Positions 1 to 9,049 are shown, counted from the first letter of the stretch. The stretch: 32,787 nt of DNA from Armatimonadota bacterium (GCA_016199525.1 JACQGL010000030.1:1-32787), one strand, 5' to 3'. The notes: generated from the letters alone by a model not told the origin. Program-made: numbers and translations.

Positions 1-1078
1 CCTCAAGGATTTTCAGCCGACCGTTAATATCGGGGTTGTCTACCACCACGCGGCGATCGAAGCGGCCGGGGCGCAGCAGAGCCGGGTCCAGCACGTCGGG
101 GCGGTTGGTAGCGGCAATAAGGATGACGCCCGCGTTCGGATCGAAGCCATCCATTTCCACGAGGAGCTGGTTCAGGGTCTGCTCGCGCTCGTCGTGGCCG
201 CCGCCCAGGCCGGCGCCCCGCTGGCGCCCCACAGCGTCGATCTCATCGATGAAGATCAGACTTGGCTTGTTCGCCTTGGCAGTATCGAACAGATCCCGCA
301 CGCGTGAGGCGCCCACGCCCACGAACATCTCGACGAAGTCGGAGCCGCTGATGTGGAAGAACGGCACGCCTGCCTCTCCCGCGATCGCGCGCGCGAGCAG
401 CGTCTTGCCGCATCCTGGCGGTCCCAGCAGAAGCACGCCCCGGGGGATTTTCGCCCCCAGCGCCTGGAACTTCTTTGGGTTCTTTAGGAACTCAACAATT
501 TCCTGGAGTTCGTGCTTGGCCTCTTCCACCCCCGCCACATCGTCAAATGTGACCTTGGGCACGTTATCGCTGAGCCGCTTGGCGCGGCTGCGCCCGAAGG
601 AGAGCGCCTGGTTTCCGGTGCTCTGCGCCTGGCGCAGGAAGAGGAGCCACAGCACCGCCAGCGCCACCACAGGAATGATCACCGAGAAGGCGATGTTCTG
701 CGCCGTCTCGCTGAAAAATGGGTGGGGGTAGTCCACGGGCACCGGCGGCCGATTGGGGTTCTTCACCCATCCGTTCGGGCCGGCGTCATAGCCCAGCAGC
801 TTCTGGGTAACGAAGGCCAGGCTCATAGGGTCTGGGGGCAGGTCGACCCAGAACTCCTGCACTTCCCCGCCGACCGGCGGCCTCTCCGTGCCGCGTGCCT
901 TGCCGCCGCGGTCGATGACTACCTTCTGGATCTCCTGCTTTTCGATCTCGGAGATGAAGTCGGTGAAGTTGATCTTCTTCGGCGGTCTCCGGATATTGGT
1001 GAGCGGGCCCTGCGTTACTGCGACGACCAACAGTACGAGGAAGCCCAGCCACAGGAGACTCCGCATGAGCCTATTCAA
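1..1078 (-). CDS. ftsH: ATP-dependent zinc metalloprotease FtsH, N-terminal part (runs off window start)
   Basis: This is a membrane-anchored AAA+ protease that degrades misfolded membrane and short-lived cytosolic proteins. About 355-359 N-terminal residues are present; the zinc protease domain lies outside the window. Counted from ATG at 1066, there is a first membrane helix (residues 4-18), an extracytoplasmic domain (about 21-120), a second helix (about 122-146), then the AAA module: Walker A GPPGCGKT (215-222), Walker B IFIDEID (271-277), and the second-region-of-homology arginines in LRPGRFDRR (331-339). The in-frame TTG at 1078 has GGGAGGG six bases upstream and is my preferred start. 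The ATG at 1066 lacks a well-spaced Shine-Dalgarno. A strong promoter lies just upstream. lexA is the next gene upstream on the same strand. Identity is certain; only the start is open. Confidence 0.96.
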   Translation of the reverse strand, partial: MNRLMRSLLWLGFLVLLVVAVTQGPLTNIRRPPKKINFTDFISEIEKQEIQKVVIDRGGKARGTERPPVGGEVQEFWVDLPPDPMSLAFVTQKLLGYDAGPNGWVKNPNRPPVPVDYPHPFFSETAQNIAFSVIIPVVALAVLWLLFLRQAQSTGNQALSFGRSRAKRLSDNVPKVTFDDVAGVEEAKHELQEIVEFLKNPKKFQALGAKIPRGVLLLGPPGCGKTLLARAIAGEAGVPFFHISGSDFVEMFVGVGASRVRDLFDTAKANKPSLIFIDEIDAVGRQRGAGLGGGHDEREQTLNQLLVEMDGFDPNAGVILIAATNRPDVLDPALLRPGRFDRRVVVDNPDINGRLKILE

Positions 1079-1117
1079 GACGTTCCCTCCCACGGGCTGT
1101 AGCCCAGTCGTTGAGGG

Positions 1118-1146
1118 ATTATACCACGTCGCGGTGTGGATGACAA
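1118..1146 (-). promoter_or_regulatory. Promoter of ftsH (sigma-70 type)
   Basis: Read on the minus strand, TTGTCA (1141-1146) is followed by a 17-base spacer and a perfect TATAAT (1118-1123). The -35 differs from consensus at one base. The -10 lies about 40 bases before the ftsH start, so the leader is short. Confidence 0.8.
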
Positions 1147-1291
1147 AAGCGCGGCAGCGCACCCTGGGAAGCCGCACACCCAGGTGGGGAACCGGCACGG
1201 CCCCGACCCAGATCAACCGATGCTGCCTATGCCACCGGTTCTCACAGCAGTAAGAGGCGAGAGGCGGGAATCTGGGATCCCCTCTGTTCCG

Positions 1292-1909
1292 CTAGTGGTA
1301 TCGCCGCACGCAGAGAATGACCTTTCCCAGGATGCGCAGCGTCGCCGGGTCGGCAACGATGGGCTCGTAGGCCGGGTTCTCAGGCAACAGGAGGATGCGC
1401 CCATCCTCGCGCCGGAACCGCTTCACGGTGGCCTCGTCTTCGATGAGCGCGACGACAATCTCCCCGTTGTTGGCGGTGGGCTGGGAACGGACCGCTACCA
1501 GGTCTCCATCGAAGATACCGGCGTGGATCATGCTGTCCCCTTTGACGCGGAGCATGAACACCTCCTCCCCCTCACGGGCCATATCCAACGCCAGGGGAAA
1601 GCTGTCCTCGATGTTCTCCTGGGCGAGGATCGGCGCGCCGGCGGCAATCTGCCCGAGCACAGGGATGTTCACCGCACGGACGAAGGGCGCGATGGGCGAA
1701 CCAGTCAGCTCGATGGACCGGTACTTGTAGCGGTTTCGCCGGATGAACCCCTTGCGCTCCAGGGCATCCAGGTGGCGCTGAACCGTGCAGCTGGACGCGA
1801 CGCCGATCTCCTGGCCGATCTCGCGGACGGTAGGCGGTTGGCCGCGGGTGCGCATCCACCGACGGATTACATCCAGAACGCGCTGCTGCTTGACAGTGAG
1901 ACCCTTCAT
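1292..1909 (-). CDS. lexA: LexA SOS-response repressor
   Basis: LexA represses DNA-damage genes and cleaves itself when RecA filaments form. The 205-residue length is normal. A winged-helix DNA-binding domain occupies about residues 1-65 (TVREIGQEIGVASSCTVQRH is the helix-turn-helix). The self-cleavage site is Ala90-Gly91, within GQIAAGAP. The S24 peptidase domain carries Ser126 (KGDSM) and Lys163 (EATVKRF), the expected Ser-Lys dyad. Start ATG at 1909 is preceded by GGAGGGA. The promoter contains a Gram-positive-type SOS box, so autoregulation is likely. ftsH follows on the same strand after about 210 bases but has its own promoter. Nothing essential is missing. Confidence 0.97.
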   Translation of the reverse strand: MKGLTVKQQRVLDVIRRWMRTRGQPPTVREIGQEIGVASSCTVQRHLDALERKGFIRRNRYKYRSIELTGSPIAPFVRAVNIPVLGQIAAGAPILAQENIEDSFPLALDMAREGEEVFMLRVKGDSMIHAGIFDGDLVAVRSQPTANNGEIVVALIEDEATVKRFRREDGRILLLPENPAYEPIVADPATLRILGKVILCVRRYH

Positions 1910-1931
1910 CGATTATCTCCCTCCTGTTGCC

Positions 1932-1960
1932 AGTATAGCACAAACATCTGTTAGCATCAA
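1932..1960 (-). promoter_or_regulatory. lexA promoter
   Basis: On the minus strand TTGATG (1955-1960), a 17-base spacer and TATACT (1932-1937) form a good sigma-70 promoter. The -10 is extended by an upstream TG (TGC-TATACT). The transcript would start about 15-20 bases before the lexA ribosome-binding site. Confidence 0.8.
1941..1954 (-). promoter_or_regulatory. Putative LexA operator (SOS box, Gram-positive type)
   Basis: The minus-strand sequence CTAACAGATGTTTG matches the Bacillus-type DinR/LexA consensus CGAACRNRYGTTYC at 12 of 14 positions. It contains the inverted repeat AACA-GA-TGTT. It lies inside the -35/-10 spacer of lexA, where bound LexA would block RNA polymerase. Confidence 0.75.
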
Positions 1961-1973
1961 ACGGATGTAGTCC

Positions 1974-1997
1974 CTTCCCACTCCAGGGAAGTATAGT
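1974..1997 (+). promoter_or_regulatory. Possible rqcH promoter element with inverted repeat
   Basis: A perfect 6-bp inverted repeat (CTTCCC, six-base loop, GGGAAG, 1974-1991) directly abuts TATAGT (1992-1997), a plausible -10 facing rqcH. I see no good -35, so this is tentative. Confidence 0.3.
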
Positions 1998-2207
1998 GCG
2001 CGCCAGAACGGGGAGCGGGGGACGCTGAAACCGCTCAATCAGGAGACGAGTGAACGCGAGGACGATCCAGCGGGGAAGAGGATGAAAGATGAGGCGCCCG
2101 CCTTCTCTCCCGAGCCGAGACTCTGTTTCCGCTTCTCCCAGTTGCGGCGTTGCATCGCCTCTCGGCGTGATAATAGAGGGGGTCTGTATCAGGGCCGGGA
2201 GGGAACG

Positions 2208-3881
2208 GTGAACTTCGATAGCTTTGTCCTGGCGGCGGTGGCCAGCGAGCTGAACCGGGGCGCGTTCATCGACCAGGTCTACCAGCCGGATGACCTTACC
2301 GTCGCGCTGGCGTTATCCGGCCGAGGGGAGCGACGATTGTGGCTCTTTTCGGCGGATGCCCGCCACGCGCGGGCGCACCTGATCCCGGCCGCCGCCCGGC
2401 CGCCCTCCCCTGCCTCACCGCCGGGCTTCTGTATGCTCCTGCGCAAGCACCTGCGCGGCGCCCGGCTTGTGGAGGCTGACCAGCCGCGCTTCGACCGCGT
2501 GCTGCGCCTGCGCGTGACGCGGGGGGATGGCGAGCGCCTCCTGATCCACGAGATCATGGGCCGGCACAGCAACCTGGCGCTGGCGGACGGGGCGGGCGTC
2601 GTGCTGGGGGTGCTCAAGCAGGTCTCGCCAGAGCAGAGCCGGGTGCGGCGTCTCGTTGTGCACAAACCGTACGTCCTGCCACCGGGCGAGCGGCTTGATC
2701 CGCGCGAGGCGGACGAAGCGGCGTGCCGCGCCGCGCTTGGCGAAGCGCCTGTCTTCCCTGAACAGCTGGTGAAGGCCTTCTCCGGCTTCGGGCCGTTCGC
2801 GGCGCGGGAAGTCCTCGCCCGGGCGGAACAGCCGATCCCGGAGGCGATCTGGCCCGTGCTGCGGGAGCTGGTGGAGGCGCTGCAACGGGGGGAGTTTGAA
2901 CCTACGCTCCTGCTGGATGAGCGTGGACAGCCGGTAGACGCCTGGGCGTTTCACGCCCGGCAGTGGCCGGAGGATCGGCAGCAACGAGCGGAGACGATGT
3001 CCGCCGCCGTGGCAGCCACCCTGCACCGGGCCGCTGCGGAAGAAACCGTCGAGGCGCACCGGCGGGCAATCCGTGTGCCGCTGGCGCGGGCCCTGGCGGC
3101 GGCCCGTGAGCGGTGGGAGGAGGCGCGGCGGCAGATCGAGGTGCGCAGCCGCGCCGGGGAGCTGCGAATCCAGGGCGATCTGCTGGCCGCCGCCCCGGAG
3201 GCAGGCCGCGGGGCTACGGAGGCGCTCGTCCCCGACTTCTACGCTGCCGACGGCGCGCCGCGGCGCATTCCGCTCGACCCGCTGCTTACCCGGCAGGAAA
3301 ACGCGGCGGCCTATTTCCGGCGCTATCGGCGGGCCATGGCCGCCGCGGCTGCCGCCGCCGCGCGGCTGCCGCTGCTGGAGGAGCAGATCGCGGATCTGGA
3401 GGCGCGCCTCGCGGCAGTGGATGCGGCCGCACCCGAGGCGCTGGAGGAGATAGCCCCGCCGGGGAAGCCCGCACGCGCCGCTCCTCGCCCGAAAGAGCGG
3501 CCGCTTCCCGCTGGTATCCGCATCCGGCGCGTGGATGTGGATGGCTGGGAGGTACTTCTGGGTGAGAACGCCGCCAGTAACGACTACCTCATTACCCGCC
3601 TGGCGCGGCCTGACGACCTGTGGCTTCACGCCCGCGCGGTGAACGGCGCGCACGTCGTCGTGCGCGGTGCACGGAGTGCGGATCGGGTCCCGCCCGCCGT
3701 CCTGCGCGAGGCGGCGCGCCTGGCGGCAACCCATAGCGATGCGCGGCACGCCTCCCTGGTTCTGGTGGATTTCACCCTGCGCCGGTACGTACGCAAGCCC
3801 CGAGGGGCGGCCCCGGGGCGAGTCACCTACCAACGAGAGAAGACCATCCCCGTCGAGCGGCATAAGGACGGTCGCGCGTGA
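2208..3881 (+). CDS. rqcH: RqcH-type ribosome quality control protein (NFACT family)
   Basis: RqcH binds obstructed 50S subunits and recruits alanyl-tRNA to add C-terminal Ala tails that mark stalled chains for degradation. From GTG at 2208 the protein has 557 residues, close to Bacillus RqcH (about 570). The NFACT-N domain contains the conserved Asp-Arg pair at residues 96-97 (PRFDRVL), equivalent to the essential DR pair of the family. The middle is rich in Ala, Arg and Glu and likely forms the coiled-coil arm (about 280-440). The C-terminal NFACT-R domain shows NAASNDYLI, DDLWLHA and GAHVVVRG. The open frame extends upstream to 2082, but similarity begins at VNFDSFVLAA and GGGAGGG sits just before the GTG. 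Older databases call this family fibronectin-binding protein A. Confidence 0.92.
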   Translation: MNFDSFVLAAVASELNRGAFIDQVYQPDDLTVALALSGRGERRLWLFSADARHARAHLIPAAARPPSPASPPGFCMLLRKHLRGARLVEADQPRFDRVLRLRVTRGDGERLLIHEIMGRHSNLALADGAGVVLGVLKQVSPEQSRVRRLVVHKPYVLPPGERLDPREADEAACRAALGEAPVFPEQLVKAFSGFGPFAAREVLARAEQPIPEAIWPVLRELVEALQRGEFEPTLLLDERGQPVDAWAFHARQWPEDRQQRAETMSAAVAATLHRAAAEETVEAHRRAIRVPLARALAAARERWEEARRQIEVRSRAGELRIQGDLLAAAPEAGRGATEALVPDFYAADGAPRRIPLDPLLTRQENAAAYFRRYRRAMAAAAAAAARLPLLEEQIADLEARLAAVDAAAPEALEEIAPPGKPARAAPRPKERPLPAGIRIRRVDVDGWEVLLGENAASNDYLITRLARPDDLWLHARAVNGAHVVVRGARSADRVPPAVLREAARLAATHSDARHASLVLVDFTLRRYVRKPRGAAPGRVTYQREKTIPVERHKDGRA

Positions 3882-3999
3882 GGCCCTTTCCCTGGTAGTC
3901 CATTAACCGCGCCGTGAAGGATAGTCAATGAGGCAATAACGTGGAAACGCCCGCTGACCCATCGACCCGCCAACCCGTCGTTCGAATCGTAACGTACTG

Positions 4000-4254
4000 C
4001 TAGCGAAGGGTCACCTGGTTAATGACGTCTCTTATCCCTGTGCGCTGCTTGAGAATGGTGATGACCGTCTCCAGCTCCTCTTTCAGATTGATATCGTGCC
4101 CGCGCAAGATGCTGATCTGGCCGTGAAGATAGACGACCCCTCGTGAGGCGTAGACGGCCAGCCGGGAGGCTTCTATCGGCCGCTTGGCGAACTCACGGTG
4201 GACCAGACGCATAATCTCTTTGTCCTCCGCCGCCATCGCTGTACCCCCGACCAC
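4000..4254 (-). CDS. Small BON-domain protein
   Basis: This small acidic/basic protein of 84 residues matches the BON (OsmY/nodulation) pattern: a leading helix, then VYLHGQISI, a charged helix and a closing GIRDVINQVTL strand. BON domains are thought to bind phospholipid or act as small adaptor modules. There is no signal peptide or membrane helix, so the product appears cytosolic. GTG at 4254 has GGGGAG five bases upstream; ATG at 4236 (MAAEDKE) is the alternative. It lies downstream of glyA on the same strand, separated by about 150 bases with a hairpin, and converges with rqcH. Its exact role is unknown. Confidence 0.7.
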   Translation of the reverse strand: MVGGTAMAAEDKEIMRLVHREFAKRPIEASRLAVYASRGVVYLHGQISILRGHDINLKEELETVITILKQRTGIRDVINQVTLR

Positions 4255-4362
4255 CAGTTCTCCCCACGGCGAGCCTACCCCTCCGCCCCGGGGTTATGAA
4301 GGGGCAACGGATAGGCCAGGCCACCTGTCGTCCCAGGTACTCACCCGTTATATTTTATGCAC

Positions 4363-4394
4363 GCGCGCCGCGTATTACGCTCTACCCGGCGCGC
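4363..4394 (-). terminator. Hairpin downstream of glyA
   Basis: A perfect 8-bp inverted repeat (GCGCGCCG / CGGCGCGC) encloses a 16-base loop that can add GTA/TAC pairing. It follows the glyA stop by 11 bases. On the minus strand the next bases are GTGCATAAAATATAAC, not a U tract, so it may be a transcript-stabilising or weak termination hairpin. Confidence 0.45.
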
Positions 4395-4405
4395 TCGGGG
4401 ATAAT

Positions 4406-5695
<1,290 letters not shown>

Positions 5696-5698
5696 CGG

Positions 5699-6184
5699 TT
5701 ACTCCTTCTCGCTCGCGCTGGTGTCCGGCGAGCAGGGGGCGTGAGCGCGTGCCAGGCGCTCGATCTTCTCCAGGCGCCGGCGGTGGCGCTCGGCGCCGCT
5801 GAATTCGGTTTCCAGCCAGATGTGAACGATCTCCTTGGCCAGACCCGGTCCGATCACTCGCTGGCCCAGGCTGAGGAAATTCGCGTCGTTGTCCAGGCGG
5901 GAATACCGGGCGCTGTAGGGATCGTGGGCGGTAACCGCACGGATACCGGGGATCTTGTTAGCGGCAATGGCCGGCCCCAATCCGGAGCCACAGGTGAAGA
6001 TGGCGCGATCGGCGGCCCCCGAGAGCACCGCCTCCGCGGCGCGATCGGCAAAATCAGGGTAATCCACCGGCTCGTGCGTATTCGTGCCCAGATCGGTGAC
6101 CTGGTGGCCCAGCTCGTGCAGGCAGCGGATCAGCTCGTCTTTCAGCTCGACTCCGGCGTGGTCGGCAGCCATAGCAATTCTCAT
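5699..6184 (-). CDS. rpiB: Ribose-5-phosphate isomerase B
   Basis: RpiB interconverts ribose-5-phosphate and ribulose-5-phosphate in the pentose phosphate pathway. From ATG at 6184 the protein has 161 residues. It begins MRIAMAADHAG, the standard RpiB start with substrate-binding DHAG (8-11). The catalytic cysteine is Cys65 in FTCGSGLG, followed by IAANKIPGIRA and ARYSRLDNDANFLSLG. The usual family reading of the last motif is SREHNDANVL, so this copy is slightly divergent there. The open frame extends to 6286, but the extra residues are unlike the family. The C-terminal tail of about 20 residues is variable. It is the first gene of the rpiB-glyA operon. Confidence 0.95.
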   Translation of the reverse strand: MRIAMAADHAGVELKDELIRCLHELGHQVTDLGTNTHEPVDYPDFADRAAEAVLSGAADRAIFTCGSGLGPAIAANKIPGIRAVTAHDPYSARYSRLDNDANFLSLGQRVIGPGLAKEIVHIWLETEFSGAERHRRRLEKIERLARAHAPCSPDTSASEKE

Positions 6185-6277
6185 TTTTCCATCCCTTACG
6201 CACGGGCGGGAAGGCGGGGGAGCGGACAACGAGGAGCCAGACCGGCAAGACGGGCAGTCAGCGCCCGGGTCCGCCCA

Positions 6278-6283
6278 ATTATA
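6278..6283 (-). promoter_or_regulatory. Likely -10 element of the rpiB-glyA operon
   Basis: A perfect TATAAT on the minus strand lies about 95 bases before rpiB. No convincing -35 hexamer is visible at 16-18 bases. Confidence 0.45.
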
Positions 6284-6339
6284 CACTCAATCGCGCCGCA
6301 GCGGACAGCGACACCCGGACGGTGCGCGTGGGCTTGTGC

Positions 6340-6376
6340 TATCATAACGACGGTCCCCAGGCAAGGGGGACCGTCG
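6340..6376 (+). promoter_or_regulatory. Candidate promoter -10 and perfect hairpin in the leader of the degenerate STAS gene
   Basis: TATCAT (6340-6345) is preceded by TGC, an extended -10. Immediately downstream is a perfect 11-bp inverted repeat, CGACGGTCCCC (6348-6358) and GGGGACCGTCG (6366-6376), with a seven-base loop. It ends 13 bases before the start codon. It could be an operator over the start site or a 5' leader hairpin. Confidence 0.5.
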
Positions 6377-6389
6377 GTGCACAGGAACG

Positions 6390-6881
6390 ATGGCCCACGC
6401 ATCCCAGCATCTGCTTGAATTCGGCGGTAGCCCGGTGGGGACGGAGTTTGACGGCTCGCTCTCTTTCCAGCGGGTGGACCGGATTCCGCTCCTCCGAGTT
6501 TCACAGCTCTTTACCCCGCACACAGCGCGCCAGATTCGCTACTGCCTGGTAGCCACTGTGGGAGCGGAGCGGCCGTTCTACCACCGCTACCCCTACGTAG
6601 CGCTGGATGTGCGGATGGTGCAGGGTTGGGAAGAGGGCACGCCGGAGTTTGTCCGAAGCCTGCGGGAGCGGCTGCGCGAGTTAGGGGGCGAACTGGCCCT
6701 GGTGGTGCCGCCCAAGCCGGCTGCTAATTCTGCGGGCGAGGGAACGGCGCTCGAACCGGACCGCGGGCCTCTAGCGCCGGAAATCCCCGCATTCACCCAC
6801 CCCGAGGACGCGCTCGCTTACCTGAAGGAGCTGCGCCGCGAGCGGCGCGCGGCGGCCATCGCCGCCGCCCTGGGCCGCTAG
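6390..6881 (+). CDS. Degenerate STAS-like (anti-anti-sigma-like) protein
   Basis: I find no certain family, but the order of segments fits a STAS domain. IPLLRVSQLFTPHTARQI (32-49) resembles the strand-loop-helix opening, and PYVALDVRMVQ (68-78) the central strand. SLRERLRELGGELALVVPPK (90-109) and IPAFTHPEDALAYL (132-145) match the late helix, strand and terminal helix. At the position of the phosphorylatable Asp-Ser motif the protein reads GWEEGTPEF (79-87), so a regulatory serine is missing. An inserted Pro/Ala/Gly-rich loop (108-130) and a charged Arg/Ala tail are extra. The 163-residue product is cytosolic. A canonical STAS gene lies 1.8 kb away on the other strand. SD AGGA precedes the ATG. 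Confidence 0.55.
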   Translation: MAHASQHLLEFGGSPVGTEFDGSLSFQRVDRIPLLRVSQLFTPHTARQIRYCLVATVGAERPFYHRYPYVALDVRMVQGWEEGTPEFVRSLRERLRELGGELALVVPPKPAANSAGEGTALEPDRGPLAPEIPAFTHPEDALAYLKELRRERRAAAIAAALGR

Positions 6882-6942
6882 AGTCAGCGGCGCACCTGCC
6901 AAAAGGTGCCACCTCCCGGCGGCGCTCCCCGGCGAGCGGCAG

Positions 6943-6970
6943 GCCGGCCCCGAAAGCGTTCGGGGCCGGC
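6943..6970. terminator. Strong bidirectional hairpin between convergent genes
   Basis: A perfect 12-bp inverted repeat (GCCGGCCCCGAA / TTCGGGGCCGGC) with loop AGCG lies between the convergent STAS-like gene and the permease gene. On the plus strand it is followed by GCTTTCC, a short pyrimidine tract. Confidence 0.6.
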
Positions 6971-6981
6971 GCTTTCCATGC

Positions 6982-8133
6982 CTACGTGTTGCCGCCCGCC
7001 CCACCATCCGGATCGGGCGGTCTCTTCCGTGGGCGGCGTGGCAGGAAGCCCCGCTCGGCATACTCGCGGGGTGCACCCTCGGGCATGGGCTCGACAAGCC
7101 TCGGGTAGAAGTGTCCGGCAACCACCTTCAGGCTCGCAGCGATGGGCACAGCCAGTACCATCCCCGGCAGGCCGAAGAGCCAGCCGCCCACTGTAAGCGC
7201 GAACAGCCCCGTTACGGGATGGATGCCCACCCGACCGCCCACGACGCGGGGGGTGATTACCTGGTCGAACACCTGCAACACCAGGAGCTCGGCGAAGAAT
7301 ACCCAGAGGATGTAGCCCAGATGATGGCCGGTCATCCAGGCCACCAGCACCACGGTGGCCAGCACCGTCCACGCGCCGATGTAGGGAATGGCGTAGAGGA
7401 TCGCGGCCAGCACGGCGATGACCAGCGCATACGGCAGATGAAAGAACACGCCGAGCAGCAACCCGGTGGCGAGACCAACGCAGGAGCAAACGATGAGTAA
7501 CCCGCGCAGGTAGCTCACGAACACGCGACCGACCTGCCCGAACAGATCCGCCACAGTTTGCCGGTGATCGGGCGGAACCAGGTACAGAACCCGCGCGCGG
7601 AAGAGGTCGTAGTCCACGAGAGCGTACAGGGTGAGGACGGGTATCAGAACGACCCACATCAGGCGGGATGCAGTGGCCCCGAACATTCCCAGCACGCCCT
7701 GGACGACGCCTTGGCCGGCAGCGGCGATGTTTTCGCGGTACTGATTGAGCGCGTCGGAAAGGGAAACGGGCAGACGGAGGCTGCGGAGCAGGCCCGCATT
7801 TGCCTGCGCCCACGCATCAAGCGAATCCAGGGTGCGATCCAGGTAGCCGCCCAGATTAGCGCTCAGCGCTTTGGTCTGCACCAAGGCGCGGGGCACAAGA
7901 ATGCCCCCCACGGCCGCGGATAGCCCCAGGAAGCACCCGAAGGCCAGCGCAACCGCCACCCAGCGGGGCAGGCGCAGTCGCTGCAGCCGATCGATAAGCG
8001 GATCGAGCACGGCCGCCAGGGCAAAGGCGATGACGAAGGGCAGGATCGCCTCCCAGGCAACGGCCAGAACCCAGGCCACCAGGCCCAGGGAAGTCAGGAG
8101 GATCAGGATGCGGGAGGTGGGATCCTTGCCCAT
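6982..8133 (-). CDS. AI-2E family transporter / PerM-type permease
   Basis: This is a polytopic membrane protein of the AI-2E transporter (UPF0118) family. From ATG at 8133 it has 383 residues. An N-terminal pair of helices (LILLTSLGLVAWVLAVAWEA and the following hydrophobic stretch) leads to the family signature LAAVLDPLIDRL. A third helix, a soluble helical segment, and four to five C-terminal helices follow, including AIPYIGAWTVLATVVLVAW and VGIHPVTGLFALTVGGWLFG. Members transport varied small solutes or sodium/proton, so the substrate cannot be named. The frame is open to 8217, but family similarity begins near 8133; the Shine-Dalgarno is weak at either start. It follows the RsbW-like gene by about 118 bases on the same strand. 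Confidence 0.88.
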   Translation of the reverse strand: MGKDPTSRILILLTSLGLVAWVLAVAWEAILPFVIAFALAAVLDPLIDRLQRLRLPRWVAVALAFGCFLGLSAAVGGILVPRALVQTKALSANLGGYLDRTLDSLDAWAQANAGLLRSLRLPVSLSDALNQYRENIAAAGQGVVQGVLGMFGATASRLMWVVLIPVLTLYALVDYDLFRARVLYLVPPDHRQTVADLFGQVGRVFVSYLRGLLIVCSCVGLATGLLLGVFFHLPYALVIAVLAAILYAIPYIGAWTVLATVVLVAWMTGHHLGYILWVFFAELLVLQVFDQVITPRVVGGRVGIHPVTGLFALTVGGWLFGLPGMVLAVPIAASLKVVAGHFYPRLVEPMPEGAPREYAERGFLPRRPRKRPPDPDGGAGGNT

Positions 8134-8251
8134 CGAGGCCGGCCTGGTGGCGGTGAGGTTAGCGTGCCGCGCTGTTCGCCATGCGGTATTGTCGTCCCCG
8201 ACGAGTAGAGGCGCCACCGCGGGCCCTGCGGAGTGAGCGGGCGTAGGTGGC

Positions 8252-8680
8252 TCAGCGCCCCACGTACTTCACCATCCGCAGCGTATGGGTGCCCGCCTGC
8301 AGATCGTCCTGCGACTCAACCTCGTCCATCAGGATGCGGATCAACACCCCCCCCAGCTGGGCTTCGTCCAGCACGGGAGTTTCCGCAGAAGGCGGTGGTC
8401 GGTCTCGCTGGGGAGCGGAATCGGTTACCTCAATGGAAAGGCGTTGGGGTTCGACCAGGCAGCGCAGGCGGATAGTCGCGCCGGGCGACCCGGGCCTATT
8501 CATACGCTCGATAGCGTTGGCGCACGCTTCACCAACGGCCAGGCGGATATCCTCCACCTCATCGTAGCTGAAACGCATGCGGCTGGCCACCCCCAGGATG
8601 GCCAGCCTCGCCACACCCACGTACTCCGGCCGGGCGGGGATCGTCATTTCCACCACGGCGGCCCCAGCACTGGTGGACAC
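8252..8680 (-). CDS. RsbW/SpoIIAB-like anti-sigma factor (GHKL fold) with altered ATP motifs
   Basis: RsbW-type proteins bind a sigma factor and phosphorylate the partner STAS protein. The 142-residue length and overall pattern fit: TIPARPEYVGVARLAI at the start, then the N-box IRLAVGEACANAIER (Glu51, Asn55). The G1 motif, normally DxGxG, reads VTDSAPQRDRP (85-95): Asp87 is kept but both glycines are gone. The G2 motif reads QLGGVLIRILMDEVE instead of the usual GRGL pattern. ATP binding may be weak or lost. The GTG at 8680 is preceded by GAAGAGAGG; ATG at 8647 is an alternative. It lies 18 bases after the STAS gene, an rsbV-rsbW order. The target sigma factor is not in view. Confidence 0.82.
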   Translation of the reverse strand: MSTSAGAAVVEMTIPARPEYVGVARLAILGVASRMRFSYDEVEDIRLAVGEACANAIERMNRPGSPGATIRLRCLVEPQRLSIEVTDSAPQRDRPPPSAETPVLDEAQLGGVLIRILMDEVESQDDLQAGTHTLRMVKYVGR

Positions 8681-8698
8681 AGCGGTCTCTGCCTCTCT

Positions 8699-9049
8699 TC
8701 AACGGGGTGCAGCCAGCGCCTCCTCCCGGCTGCGGTGGATCTGGAAAATGCGAGTGAGGCCGGTAATCTCGAAGATGCGCAGGATCCGCGCGTTGTTGCA
8801 GATCAGCTGCAAATCACCGCCTCGCTCCCGCGCTCGCTTCAATCCGCCGATGAGCACGCCCAGCGCGGTGCTATCCAGGTACTCGACGGAGTTCAGGTCC
8901 ACGATGATACGAGTCTTGCCGTCGTTAAGCTGCTCGACAATCTCTTGCTTGAGCCGCGGAGAGGTGTACACATCCACTTCGCCTTCGACGCGAACGATAA
9001 CCATCTCCGGACTGGGCATATCCCGATCGACTTCCACGCGCAGATTCAT
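8699..9049 (-). CDS. STAS-domain anti-sigma factor antagonist (RsbV/SpoIIAA type)
   Basis: In its unphosphorylated form this class binds the RsbW-type partner and frees the sigma factor. From ATG at 9049 (AGGAG eight bases upstream) the protein has 116 residues, the normal size. It shows VRVEGEVDVYTSPRLKQEI (19-37), then IIVDLNSVEYLDSTALGVL with the phosphorylatable Ser60 in DST, then GLKRARERGGDLQLI and ILRIFEITGLTRIFQIH. All core elements are intact. The frame is open upstream to 9124, but these residues are not STAS-like. The gene directly precedes the RsbW-like gene, so the pair is likely co-transcribed and interacting. Confidence 0.93.
   Translation of the reverse strand: MNLRVEVDRDMPSPEMVIVRVEGEVDVYTSPRLKQEIVEQLNDGKTRIIVDLNSVEYLDSTALGVLIGGLKRARERGGDLQLICNNARILRIFEITGLTRIFQIHRSREEALAAPR

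Noticed and set aside
2415-3863. 482-residue frame antisense to rqcH
   Set aside because: It mirrors rqcH codons and shows no recognisable domain; the RqcH motifs on the plus strand decide.
3960-3999. CGTTCGAATCG, resembling a tRNA T-loop
   Set aside because: No 5-bp T stem, acceptor stem or anticodon arm can be formed around it.
6884-7813. Open frame of about 309 residues opposite the permease
   Set aside because: It is in another frame of the same strand as the permease, very rich in Arg, Pro and Gly, and has no family-like sequence; a shadow of high-GC coding.
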